A DNA stretch of 64,000 nt, taken from the NCBI GenBank assembly GCA_946902985.2, contig OX336391.1, forward strand, positions 149,433,545-149,497,544, in the 5' to 3' direction. A program made the position numbers and the translations under genes. Shown piece by piece: positions 11,276 to 20,789 of the stretch (position 1 is its first letter; each line of letters starts with the position of its first letter). The notes beneath the pieces were generated by a model. The model worked only from the letters and a program-made list of their open reading frames with translations. It was not told the origin of the DNA and made no database searches. Source of the DNA: Meconema thalassinum (Eukaryota; Arthropoda; Insecta; Orthoptera; Tettigoniidae).

Positions 11276-11313
11276 TCGCCGACAACTTGGGGCTGAAAAC
11301 CTAATAACATTTG
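11276..11313 (+). promoter_or_regulatory. candidate primer binding site module just inside the 5' LTR
   Basis: The sequence TGTCGCCGACAACTTGGGGC starts about 3 bases inside the LTR end. It is reminiscent of tRNA-Lys type binding sites (TGGCGCC...CAAC...GGGGC) with two extra bases. I base that on memory, not a search. It is the last of four 38-39-bp modules (from 11161) that all resemble one another. The identical module is present in element 2 at the same relative place. Confidence 0.45.
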
Positions 11314-11384
11314 TGGAAGGAGAAGGGTATATATTTCTGTGCCTGTATTTTGGGGGTTATTTGTCTGTATCAGTGTATATCATT

Positions 11385-13379
11385 ATGGGGGATGAGAAAG
11401 AAAGACAGATGAGGTTACGTAGTGGTCATCAACGGGAGAGTGATGATACGAGCAGTATGTCGAGTGATGGTAGTACCGGGGTAGCGGAGGTAAATCCCGA
11501 TACTGAAACAGGGAGTGTAGGCGGCCAACCAGAATTAAAAACTTTACTTCTCGAGTTTATGTATCAGAACAAAGTTAGTAGTGATGCCTTAAATGCAAAG
11601 TTAGAACAGAATAACGCTAAATTAGAACAAAACAGTAGGGAAAATAAAGAAAGTACAGAAGCTTTAAATGCAAAGTTAGAACAGAATAACGCTAAACTAG
11701 AACAAAACAGTAGGGAAAATAAAGAAAGTACAGAAGCTTTTAATGCAAAGTTAGAACAGAATAACGCTAAACTAGAACAAAACAGTAGGGAAAATAAAGA
11801 AAGTACAGATGCCTTAAACGCTAAATTAGAACAAAGCAGTAGGGAAAATAGAGAGAGTAATGAAACTTTAAACGCCAGATTAGAACAAAACAGTAAGGAA
11901 AATAGAGAGAGTACTGAAACTTTAAATGCTAAATTAGAACAAAACAGTAGGGAAATGAGTGACAAATTCGAACTGATTAGAGGTGAGATCAGGGGGGTGA
12001 TGGAAGAAAAGGCTAAAGAGATTATTGCAGATGTAGACAGAAAATTAGGAAAAGTACAGGAGGAGTTGGAAATTAGAATCAGTACACAGGCTGAAAATTT
12101 AAAAGAACTAGTGCAACTGGAAACACAGCAGGTCAAAAAGCAATTGGGGGGAGAAATTGACAAAATTCAGGTAGCTACTAAAGAGGTTAAGGAACAGCTG
12201 GGGGGTAGAATTGAGAAAGTCCACTCACAAATAGTTGCAGAAGTAAATGATTTAAGAGAGAGTTATAAAGAGAGCATTAGCAAGATTGAGGAGAAACAAG
12301 CAAAGCTATATGATAAAGTAGAAGAATCAGAAGGAAACATTAAATTAACAGTAAACAGTATTGAGAGGAAGGCTGAGGAGAAAATCGCAGAATTAGAATT
12401 AAAATTAAAAGCTAGGATCAGGCAAGAAAATAGTCAGAATAGACCAGTTTTTGTGAATAGCACACACAGGGAGGTAGAACTGGGTAAGTTCAGCAATCGA
12501 CAGGGGTGCCCAATGGAGTTCATGAACACTATAGAAAATAAATTCGGGGAGAGGTTGGAAAATGGTAGTATTGAGTGGTGCCAGGTAGTTGAAATTTTAG
12601 AACAAGTGTTTGTGGGGGAAACGAGGAATTGGTTTGCTGTCTACAGAGACAAGTTTACTGATATGAATGATTTTAAAATGAAATTCTGTGATAAGTTCTG
12701 GAATGAGGTTATTCAGTCGCAGCATCGTGAGGGAGTAGTGTGTGGTAAATATAACCCTAAAGGAAGCTCCACCATGACCGAATACTTTTTAGGGCAGGTA
12801 TTAGTGTGTAAATATCTGGATGGTTTGAAGGAGGAAAGTGATGTGGTAAGGTTGCTACTTAGGCACTTTCCCTATAGGATCAAGGAGGCTGCTTGTATCC
12901 AGAATGTAAAGACTATATCACAAGTAGAAAATTTGTTAAGCACATTTAATGCACTTGGGAGAGGGGGTTATGAGGACAATTTTAATAGGAACCAGGGTAA
13001 TAATAATAATAGACCTAATGAAGCCAGGCATCAGGAAGTTCAAGGGAACGGTGGCGAAGGGGCCAATGCTCAAAATAGAAATAATAATAATCAGCTAAAT
13101 CAGAACAGAGGAAATGGCTATGGTAATCAGTATCAAGGGAGGAACAATGATTACAGGGGAAATCAAGGGAGAAACAATGATTTCAGGGGAAATCAAGGGA
13201 GAAATTATAATGACAATAATTACAACCAGAATAGGGGTCAAGCAAGAGGACAGCCTAGTGGTAGTAATATACAGCCAAACAATGACAACACAGCCCAGAA
13301 CAACCAGACCAGTTTAGTAGTTAGTAGTACTACGGCCAGCTGTAGCGGTTCTTTAAACGCGAACCAGGCTGCGAAGTAA
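11385..13379 (+). CDS. gag: Gag-like structural protein of gypsy element 1
   Basis: Structural protein expected to form the virus-like particle. I chose ATG 11385 (A at -3); an in-frame GTG at 11313 also opens the frame. About 664 residues. Residues about 65-190 are a tandem 25-residue repeat (NAKLEQN, SRENKEST), strongly predicted coiled coil, and coiled coil continues to about 350. Residues about 365-525 resemble a retrotransposon gag capsid domain (GCPMEFMN, NWFAVYRDKF). The tail is Asn/Gly/Arg-rich with RGNQGRNND repeats and no CCHC zinc knuckle, so RNA binding may rest on the RGN-type tail. The frame is intact. It overlaps pol in the -1 frame, with a slippery heptamer at 13352. Confidence 0.88.
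   Translation: MGDEKERQMRLRSGHQRESDDTSSMSSDGSTGVAEVNPDTETGSVGGQPELKTLLLEFMYQNKVSSDALNAKLEQNNAKLEQNSRENKESTEALNAKLEQNNAKLEQNSRENKESTEAFNAKLEQNNAKLEQNSRENKESTDALNAKLEQSSRENRESNETLNARLEQNSKENRESTETLNAKLEQNSREMSDKFELIRGEIRGVMEEKAKEIIADVDRKLGKVQEELEIRISTQAENLKELVQLETQQVKKQLGGEIDKIQVATKEVKEQLGGRIEKVHSQIVAEVNDLRESYKESISKIEEKQAKLYDKVEESEGNIKLTVNSIERKAEEKIAELELKLKARIRQENSQNRPVFVNSTHREVELGKFSNRQGCPMEFMNTIENKFGERLENGSIEWCQVVEILEQVFVGETRNWFAVYRDKFTDMNDFKMKFCDKFWNEVIQSQHREGVVCGKYNPKGSSTMTEYFLGQVLVCKYLDGLKEESDVVRLLLRHFPYRIKEAACIQNVKTISQVENLLSTFNALGRGGYEDNFNRNQGNNNNRPNEARHQEVQGNGGEGANAQNRNNNNQLNQNRGNGYGNQYQGRNNDYRGNQGRNNDFRGNQGRNYNDNNYNQNRGQARGQPSGSNIQPNNDNTAQNNQTSLVVSSTTASCSGSLNANQAAK
13352..13358 (+). promoter_or_regulatory. 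-1 ribosomal frameshift slippery site TTTAAAC
   Basis: The gag reading frame here is TCT TTA AAC, so the heptamer T TTA AAC is in the exact X XXY YYZ phase. Gag stops at 13377-13379. The -1 frame is open from 13346 (after a TAG at 13343-13345) through the stop and runs on into the protease, so fusion by -1 slippage is the simplest reading. The same heptamer in the same phase is kept in element 2 (35918-35924, minus). A possible downstream stem pairs CCTGT with ACAGG around 13406-13436. Confidence 0.75.
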
Positions 13380-14794
13380 GGTCAGAATCTCAGTCTGTAG
13401 CATGCCCTGTCCATACAATTATACAGGAACCCTATGACCTAAATGTAAGAAATGAATTATTACATGAACTAAATGATGAAGGTATTATTCAGGAAGTGGT
13501 TAGTAAGAGCCCCATAGTTAAATTTAACGTGTCCGAGGCGTACACAGATGTTTTAATTGATAGTGGTTGTATGAAGAGTTGCATAAGTAGTGCATTTTAT
13601 GATAAAATGAAAGGAACTGGAGTAAATTTTGAGGAGATGCCAATTAAAAGCACTTTTGTTATCACAGCTGTTGGGAAGAGGTCTAAAGTAATTTCTAAGC
13701 AAGTTTTAGTAGACATTAAAATTAATAATCATGTAGAGAAACAGATTTGCCTTGTAATTCCAAATTTAGTATTCAGTGTTATCTTGGGTTCAGAGTGGCT
13801 AAGTAGAGTGTCTGGTAACTTATGTTATGATGTAGGGAGTTTGAAATTTAAATGGGGAGATTCTGAAGTAGAAGTAGCGTTCAATGACCATATTCAGAGG
13901 AGTAGTATTGTAGGTGTGATTTGTACTTTAAATGAGATATCGCCAGCCGTAGAGCGGGGTTCTCCATGTTTTGTGGGCAGTGTGATTACGAACGGAAGTC
14001 TAGAGGACTCGTTACGTGAGGCTGCATTTCAGGGAAATATAGAGGTGGAACAATGTGTTCGGCTCTATGATGTGTTATGGTGTAATAGGAGAGTTTTTGA
14101 GGATCGCATTGGTATGGCCAATTGCTATACACATTCATTGAACGTTATTGATAGGTCAGTATTCACAGGACATAGATATCCTGTACCTTTCGCTTATCAG
14201 AGTGCAGTTGAGGCACAAATTAACCAGATGCTTGAAGATGGGATTATTGAGCACTCTAACAGTCCATATGTTAATTCTTTGATCACGGTACCCAAGACCG
14301 ACGGCACTGTTCGTATTTGTTTAGACGCTCGTTTGGTTAACAGTAGAATTAGTTCAGATCAGCTGAAATCTATGTCAATAGAGGAATTAATGCAAACATT
14401 TGAGGGGAAGAAGTATTTCACTTGTGTAGATTTGAGTTCCAGTTTTTGGCAAGTGCCACTTATGTACGAAGATAGACCATTTACAGCTTTTAGTCATAAA
14501 GATAACCTTTATCAATTTTGTAGAACACCTTATGGGTTAAAGAGTAGTTCAGCAGCTTTAATTAGGGCTTTAAACATCGCATTAGGGGATGACACAGGAG
14601 AGTTTGTAACCATTTACATAGATGATATGGTAATTAGTTCACGCAGTTTTGAGGAGCATCTATGTCATTTAAATATAGTTTTTCAGAAGTTAGATCAGGC
14701 AGGGTTCACTTTGAAGCTGTCTAAGTCGTCATTCTGTCAGTCAGAAGTGACATTTTTAGGTCATAGAGGGTCGAGTAGAGGTGTGACACCATAG
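13352..14794 (+). pseudogene. pol: Pol of gypsy element 1: protease and most of RT, then truncated
   Basis: Expressed in the -1 frame from the slippery site; no ATG is needed. The aspartic protease motif DSG is at 13559-13567 (IDSGCMKSC) and ILGSEW follows. RT blocks: VPKTDGTVRICLDARLVN, YFTCVDLSSSFWQVPL, FCRTPYGLKSSSA, catalytic YIDD at 14615-14626, FLGHR. The frame ends at a TAG (14792-14794) just after RGVTP, where element 2 continues with EES and a connection/RNase H domain. The deletion junction lies just beyond, near 14810. This copy therefore cannot make RNase H or integrase itself. Confidence 0.9.
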
Positions 14795-15042
14795 GAAGGT
14801 AGGGTTAGCATGTGTGGACAGTAGCAACAGGGCATCGTTACAGACACTGAGAAATATGCTAGGTAGAGCAACGTGATGACGTTCATTTAAGGGAGCCACT
14901 TGCAAGGTTGGAAGCAGGTGACACAGAAACATTTATAGTTTCCAAACGTATTGGAAAAACAGCATATGTGCTGGAGGATAGTAAGGGAAACAGATTATAC
15001 GGGACGTATAATATACATAGTCTACGAAAATATGTGTCATAA
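14795..15042 (+). pseudogene. pol remnants (spacer and integrase C-terminus) after two deletions
   Basis: 14810-14925 matches the RNase H/integrase spacer of element 2 (minus 33690-33810) but is out of frame. 14935-15042 matches its last residues (VSKRIGKTAY, TYNIHSLRKYVS and stop), the end of a GPY/F-type integrase C-terminus. Two separate deletions relative to element 2 explain the order. Confidence 0.85.
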
Positions 15043-16104
15043 AGTGAGTGTGTTTAGCTGGCGAGCCAGCCTATCAAATGAGTAAGTGTGGTGTCTGGTG
15101 CGTGGAAGATCTGGTCTTCAAGGCAGGCGTATCAGAAGTCGCACAGGGGGGTAGTATGTAAGTAAATGAGAGTTTTTAAGGTACAGGGAAATATGACGGG
15201 ATTGTCGGATGCTGTTGAGCACTAAATTGTCTCGATGCACCAAGGCCATTTTTGGCAGCGCTGATGGGTTCCCATTTATCTCCAAGAGATGGGGGAGCGC
15301 TTGAATAGGGCTTGTTAGCTTAAGGCGTCCACGAGATAAAAGATGGGCCATCAGAATGCGAGACAGTCCTTCATGAAACTCATACATATCAGCACACGTG
15401 ATTTCTGTTTACGGCCTCGCCATGTAAGATTTGTAAGTGTGTAATTTAAGATAATATGTACAATGGTATTATTTGTGTGAGGAGAAATGGTCTGTGTTGA
15501 GAACTAGTATTAAGTAGAATATGGTTAACGGGAACTTAACAAGACAGGGCGACAGAAATATTTGGTGTTATATGTAATGCACATTTACTGTTTTTTTTTC
15601 AGAAGTCAATATTAATTTAATCTACTTCAAAGAGAGATTAAGTATTATGGTCACGAGGCGCTGCCACAATAGTGTGATCGTGTGCTCAGTGATAAGTGGA
15701 ATTAAATGTCACCATAAGGAGGGGACCTCCAGTGAAATTAGGAAGTTCTATGGTGATATAAATATATCAGAACACCTTCAATGCGTGTGATATGACATCA
15801 TAAATACATAGTGCTCACACATTAATTATGTCTATTTCTCCAACATAGAGAAATTTGAGAGGCGGAAATATCCGTGGAACACTATTCCATATGTAAAACA
15901 TTGGACTGGTTGCAAAGTGCAATCCATAGTGACAACAAACTTTGACGCAAAGTGCGTGAAGAAAAATTATGAGTGTATATATCTGTAATTTAGGGTGATT
16001 TCATTTATGTAATATGTATTTTGGATGGGGATTATTAACGTGTCTGGGATAATCGGATAATGGACCGTCGTCACGGTAAATCATCCGATGATCCGAGGCG
16101 AATA
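15043..16104 (+). other. 3' non-coding region of gypsy element 1
   Basis: Lies between pol and the 3' LTR; about 1.06 kb, shared with element 2 (31494-32570). No env-like frame in sense. An antisense frame of 89 codons (15118-15387) has a partly conserved counterpart in element 2 (32224-32436), but the frames diverge, so I do not call a gene. No clear purine tract abuts the LTR: the last bases before it are CCGAGGCGAATA. Confidence 0.7.
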
Positions 16105-17674
16105 TGTAACGTGTTTTTCGAGGGGTTTTATGCAACTGGCATAAGTCAGTAGGAAGCCATTCTATATTTATTTACGCGGCAAATTGTTCAGCAAGAGAAT
16201 TTTTCATGGTAATTTATTATTATTATTAATTTATTATAATTATTATTAAGGTATTTTCGGAGCATTTTATAAAAATTATTAGCATTCAGATAGGTTTTCT
16301 ATGTCTTAGAAAACGCTATCCAACAAATTATTACGAACGACGATATCATAGAAAATTATCTGATTACGGAATTTTACGGAGTTTTTGTCAGTTAGGGTAT
16401 TTGAGAGAGATGACTCACTGGGATTTCAAGTACACGCTTAATCTTGTCGAGAAGCATGACGCAATCTTGGGTCGCAAGGTCTAGAAAAGACGAATTGTTG
16501 GAACGGAACCCTCCCGCCGAGTGTAATGACCCGGAGGAGGAGAAGATCGCGTGGTGGGTCAGCCAATCAGGGGAGACGACGTAAGCTAGTTGGGACTGAA
16601 GAGTGGGGAGCCAACGTGTGCATATATCGTTCGACGCGCCGTGAAACGAGGACAATCTGTATAGTTCTTGCCGAGTGTGGATATACGCGGGAGTCGCTCC
16701 GATGTTCCGTGGGACGAGGACTATCTGTGAAATACTTGAGGAGTATGGATGCGCGTGCGTGTCGCTCCGATGTTCAGTGGAGTTAGTGACTATCTGTGAA
16801 ATACTTGAGGAGTATGGATGCGCGTGCGAGTCGCTCCGATGTTCAGTGGAGTTAGGGACAATCTGTGTAGAACTTGCAGAGTACGGTCGCAAGTGCGTGT
16901 CGCTCCGATGTTCAGTGGAGTTAGCGACGAACTTTTGTAAAACTTGGTTGTACGAGTGTTTGGGTCCGAGGTACGGACCATAGAATTATCTAATCTACCA
17001 GAATATCATCAAATTACGACGGAGATGACGACGTCCAGGAGACTGTGGGAAGCTCACAACATCATCAAGAACGAGGGAAATGCTTTGGCAATTTCCAGTG
17101 GTAAGCGCCAATGACGCAGAAATACGCAATCTCTCATTTTTCTTTGTTTTACATTTCATATTTCAGTAACTTCATAGCTTGGAAATAAGAGTAAAATCAA
17201 TTTATCAGACTCCGTTTTCACGTAATTTTCTATCGGTAATATTAAAATCGCAACGCTCCAATTTAAATTGTATACTTATTATTATTAATTTTGCTATACT
17301 TGTTTTATATAATAAATTCATTTCTTTTACAATGCAATCTTTGCTTTCAGTAGGTAGCATTAGATATAGACCAATTCCTTCTCCTGATACAATTGTTTGT
17401 TGGGTTAATGATCAAATCATACCACGATCTGAGTGAATAGAGTCTTGAATGTGTTCTGCCAGAGCTAGACGTTGTTAAATACAAATTTAGATTTCAACAT
17501 TGCATTGAGGTCTTGGCGCCCATTAAAACAACATAGCTTAGGCAAAGGTAAACAGTTACATTTATCACCCAACAGTGTGGGCTAGCCAAACTGCCACATT
17601 GTACACCCAACAGTTAGGAGCTAGCAAAACGTTTCATTTGTCGCTACCAACATGGGGCACTAATTAACGTTTCA
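16105..17674 (+). repeat. 3' LTR of gypsy element 1 (1570 bp)
   Basis: Near-identical to 9701-11271. Differences seen by eye: one base missing at about 16190 and single substitutions near 17013, 17052, 17109, 17270 and 17603. Ends TTTCA, then TSD CCCT. Confidence 0.92.
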
Positions 17675-18074
17675 CCCTGACAAGCAGGCAAGAGAGTAGA
17701 ATCCAAGCCAGTGAAATTAAATTCCTAAGAAGTATGATAGGAAAGACAAGGAAAGACAGAGTGAGGAATGAAGATGTTAGGAAGGAAGTTGGGATGGGAA
17801 AACTAAATGAGAGAATTGAGAAGAATAAACTAAGGTGGTTTGGACATGTAAAGAGGATGGAGGAAAATAGAATACCAAGACAGATGCTGGAGGCAAAGTG
17901 CAAGGGTACGAGAGCAAGAGGAAGACCTAGAACAAGGTGGATTGATTCAGTGAAGAACAGCATAAGAAAAAGAAATCTGGACTGGGACAAGATGGTGGAA
18001 GGAAAGGGGAAAGTGGAGAAGTGCCATAAATACCCCGACCCGGCAGGAGCTGGATAAGGGGAAATGATGATGAT
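17675..18074 (+). pseudogene. RTE-A LINE, part 2 (C-terminus and tail)
   Basis: Continuation of the RTE-A copy split by gypsy element 1. Reads ESRIQASE, FLRSMIGKTRKDRVRNEDV, LRWFGHVKRMEENRIPRQ, ARGRPRTRWIDSVKNS, then a small deletion near 17998 loses the usual EEEWWKER segment and shifts frame. Ends with GGAAATGATGATGATTA at about 18060-18075, the short tandem 3' tail of this family. Confidence 0.88.
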
Positions 18075-18194
18075 TACGCCTTTTAAGCTTACGTTGGTAA
18101 ACCGTTAAAGATACCGGGTGAAGTGGGTTGCTAGTAATAATTTAAAACATAGGCCTGTAAATAAATAAAAAAAACATAAGTTCACATGTTTTAC

Positions 18195-18515
18195 ATTTTC
18201 AACTTCGGTACAAAAATTTCAGTTTCTCTTCTAGTTTCCTTGTTTTCACGTAGTCTTTCGAAGTGCATTGTTGGGACTCCTTTACCAAGGAACGTTGTAT
18301 GATCTCCTTTGCATCCTGCATTAACTCCAGGAGTTGTGGAACATTTTTGGAAGCTGCAAATTCCTGAAGGTCACTCACGACAGATAGTGCTTCTCCGAAA
18401 GTGTGTATTTTTAGCTCAATTTCGTTGCCTTCGTCGTTGACCATTTCTTCCATGACTTCACGCCTTCTGTTTTTGCCAGCAATATCAGCTGCATTCAGAA
18501 TGTGTTCAGTCATTA
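18195..18515 (-). pseudogene. possible Tigger/pogo-type transposase C-terminal piece
   Basis: A 104-codon frame starting at 18513. Acidic/neutral helices with FGEALSVVSDLQEF and VPQLLELMQDAKEII, and a basic end, recall the C-terminal tails of Tigger transposases (EAL....L..........L..LR). The similarity is weak and no terminal inverted repeats were found near it. It could instead be an exon of an unrelated gene. Treat as a hypothesis. Confidence 0.3.
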
Positions 18516-18801
18516 ATGTTTCTTAGAACATTGGTGCAAGTACAGTCACGTTCAAAATTTATTACTGTACATAGCTTTGTATTATGGATAACATAATCTG
18601 TCTTACTCAGGTTATTTACGCCTACAGTTCCGGAATTTCTTTCTGTTGCCGCGTTAGGCAGTTTTTCCGGTTTAGTGTCAATTTTACATGGGAAATACCT
18701 CCGTTCCGAATGTTGTTTACTGTTTGACCAGGTTTCCGGTGTATAAACGGTACGGTTTAGGCAGGGTTTACTGTGTGTATGTGTATGTGTGTATGTGTAT
18801 A

Positions 18802-19470
18802 CTAGCAGGTACCCGCGGCTTCGCCTGCGATCAAGACAATGGGGATGATGCATTATTGCTGATAATTGGTCTATTCTATTGCAGCAATCGCGGCTACAGG
18901 TGGGTCCATTAATTTTGAATATTCAGTTACATACAGTATATTGATATGAGCAGCAAAGTGGGAATTTTATAGAGTTGTGAAAGTCTGCAGGGTTCGATGT
19001 TACATAATGTTAACACATTTTAAAATTACGTTTTTGGTTTTGCCATCTTCTCCTGAGACATAACGATTTTGTTGTCCGGATGCTCGCGAGCACGCCACAT
19101 ACAGTTGCCCATGGGAAAAAAAGAGTTTGTCTAAATGTACACGTGCTCCTAAGTGTGTGTCATTGCGCTTTGTTAAAGAAATTGCGATATTGTTTGAAGA
19201 GGGAACTGCACTCTCGCGCACTGGAATGGCAAATCTATCGGAATATGGCGAATTAAAAGCATTCTTCCTTAAGCTATTCTGGGTGTAATTTTGCCATACG
19301 TATTGATGATTTGAACGTCAACATATCGCTATTAATAGACCTATAGTAAAATATCTCTCACCTTGGCCGCTGATGTACATTATGCAGTCTCTTCCAGTGT
19401 TACATCCCAGGGATTGAAATTCTCCAACAACCCTTTTGCCTCACATGCCTCTGTAAGTAATTAAAATTCC
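18802..19470 (-). mobile_element. Helitron 3' part (helicase fragments and 3' terminus)
   Basis: On the minus strand 19400-19450 reads EACEAKGLLENFN followed by WDVTLEE, typical of the Pif1-like helicase of insect Helitrons. 19000-19221 reads HLDKLFFSHGQLYVACSRAS, the helicase C-terminal motif, then GKTKNVI. The 3' end is a hairpin (GCAGG...CCTGC, about 18806-18829) followed by CTAG and a flanking T (18801), the expected CTRR-T Helitron terminus. The segment between the two helicase blocks is missing or decayed. The 5' side is cut by a LINE-E fragment. Confidence 0.82.
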
Positions 19471-19856
19471 TGATTGTTGTTTGAGTCTTCAGTTTTTTAA
19501 CTGGTATGATGCAGCCCTCCATGTCTCCCTTTCCTGAGCTAATCGTTTCATCTCTACATAGCTACCACACCCTACATCTGAGGCAATCTGTTTAACCTTG
19601 GTTTACCCCTACAGTTCTTGTCCTCGACCTTCCCATCCATAACTAAGCTTGCTATTCCTGGGTGTCTTAATGTGTCCTACCCTCCTATCTCTCCTCTTCA
19701 TTAGCAGTCGCCAGAAACATCTCTCCTCTCCCACTCGTCTTAATACCTCTTCATTTGTTACCCTATCTACCCATCTGATCATCATTCTCCTGTATCACCA
19801 CATTTCAAAAGCTTCAATTCTTCTCTTTTCAGCTGCACCATTAGTCCATTAGTCCA
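19471..19856 (-). pseudogene. LINE-E 3' fragment inserted in Helitron helicase sequence
   Basis: Minus strand reads KRRIEAFEMWWYRRMMIRWV, VLRRVGEE, then VGHILRHPGIASLVMDGR, EDKNCRGRPR, YVEMKRLAQ, ending ACTGAAGACTCAAACAACAA. Same family as 28505-28907 (plus) and 54201-54487 (minus). Only the C-terminus is present, with frameshifts. Confidence 0.8.
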
Positions 19857-20783
19857 ACTCGGCAACTTTTCTAGGTATAAGGCGTGTCTTGTGCGGGGTT
19901 TCAATGGCCGTGAAAGACAATACCAACTTTATTGAAATAAGTTTGCCCAATTCCTCAGTAAGAGTAATTAAGAAAAAAATATAATTCAATGTGACAGCTG
20001 GTAGAATACGACACATTCGTCTGTGAATATGGGTTGCTGATCACGGTAAAAAACGAAAAAGAGCAGATCAATATTGGCAAACAGAAATATTCAGTTAACA
20101 AAAAAATTTTTTTTAAAGAAAATGAAAGCATACTGTGCAAAATAGAAAGCATCTTAACACTGTAAAATAGCGTAAAGATCCGCAAGCTCGCTCACAATAA
20201 CCAGCTCAAAGAGTATAAAATTACTCAAAATCACGCTCGTATCCGACCCCAAAAACCACCTCTACAAATAAAATATATTTCATTTTACACATATCAATGC
20301 GAGGAGCAATGTTCGTGGTTTCCACTTCTACAAACCCCGCGTTTTGTCCTAAAACGAACGGTTTTCGAAATATTGCCAGAAAACTATTCCCGGTCTGCGA
20401 AATTGCATCGGTTGCTATAGTAACGTTTAACGGTTTCTCAGAGGGAACAGTTATTTGGGAATATCTCCGAAACCGTTCCTTTTAGGAACTTATAAAAGTG
20501 TGTTTCGGGGTCCCTACAGGACCTCAGAGTATTGTTTCTCGTATCTGGCGGCTTAAAATGAGCTAAATCCGATCTTTGTACCGACTGTCCTTGCTCAGTG
20601 CCAAAGGGCCGAAAAAAGTCACTTACAAATAGAATTTTCAAAAAGAGTTTCTTAGCGAGCTTCTACATACTCGGATCAATCAACATGCAAAATTTCAGCT
20701 TTCTAGGTCTAGTGGTTTGAGCCCTGCGGTGATGTCAATTTTGGATTATATATAATAGATATATATATATATATATATATATC
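19857..20783. other. unassigned, repeat-like; ends in (AT)n
   Basis: No supported gene. About 20285-20750 has the look of a dispersed non-coding repeat (AAAATTTCAGCTTTCTAGGT, TAGTGGTTTGAGCCCTGCGG), family unknown. An AT microsatellite at about 20752-20782 abuts the RTE-D element. Confidence 0.45.
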
Positions 20784-20789
20784 ACGAAC

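Larger units (their letters stand above)
9701..17674 (+). mobile_element. Ty3/gypsy LTR retrotransposon, element 1 (internally deleted)
   Basis: Bounded by LTRs that start TGTAACGTG and end AACGTTTCA, flanked by TSD CCCT (9697-9700 and 17675-17678). The empty site is inferred from the uninterrupted RTE-A copy at 40120-40140. Length is 7974 bp. Order: LTR, PBS-like region, gag, -1 frameshift site, pol, about 1 kb non-coding, LTR. Compared with element 2 (30128-39258), two deletions removed roughly 0.66 kb of the RT/RNase H/spacer region (junction near 14800) and roughly 1 kb of integrase (junction near 14925). By eye the two LTRs differ at about five substitutions and one indel, so insertion is recent. 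Confidence 0.92.

Noticed and set aside
11564..12163. 199-codon antisense frame rich in Ser/Leu/Cys
   Set aside because: Exact antisense shadow of the Gag coiled-coil repeats; the same shadow appears in element 2.
13114..13317. separate small ORF in the gag tail
   Set aside because: Overlapping-frame shadow of the Asn/Gly/Arg-rich Gag tail.
18506..18853. 115-codon minus frame with THTHTH run
   Set aside because: Spans a GTGTAT microsatellite and the Helitron terminus; no coding pattern.
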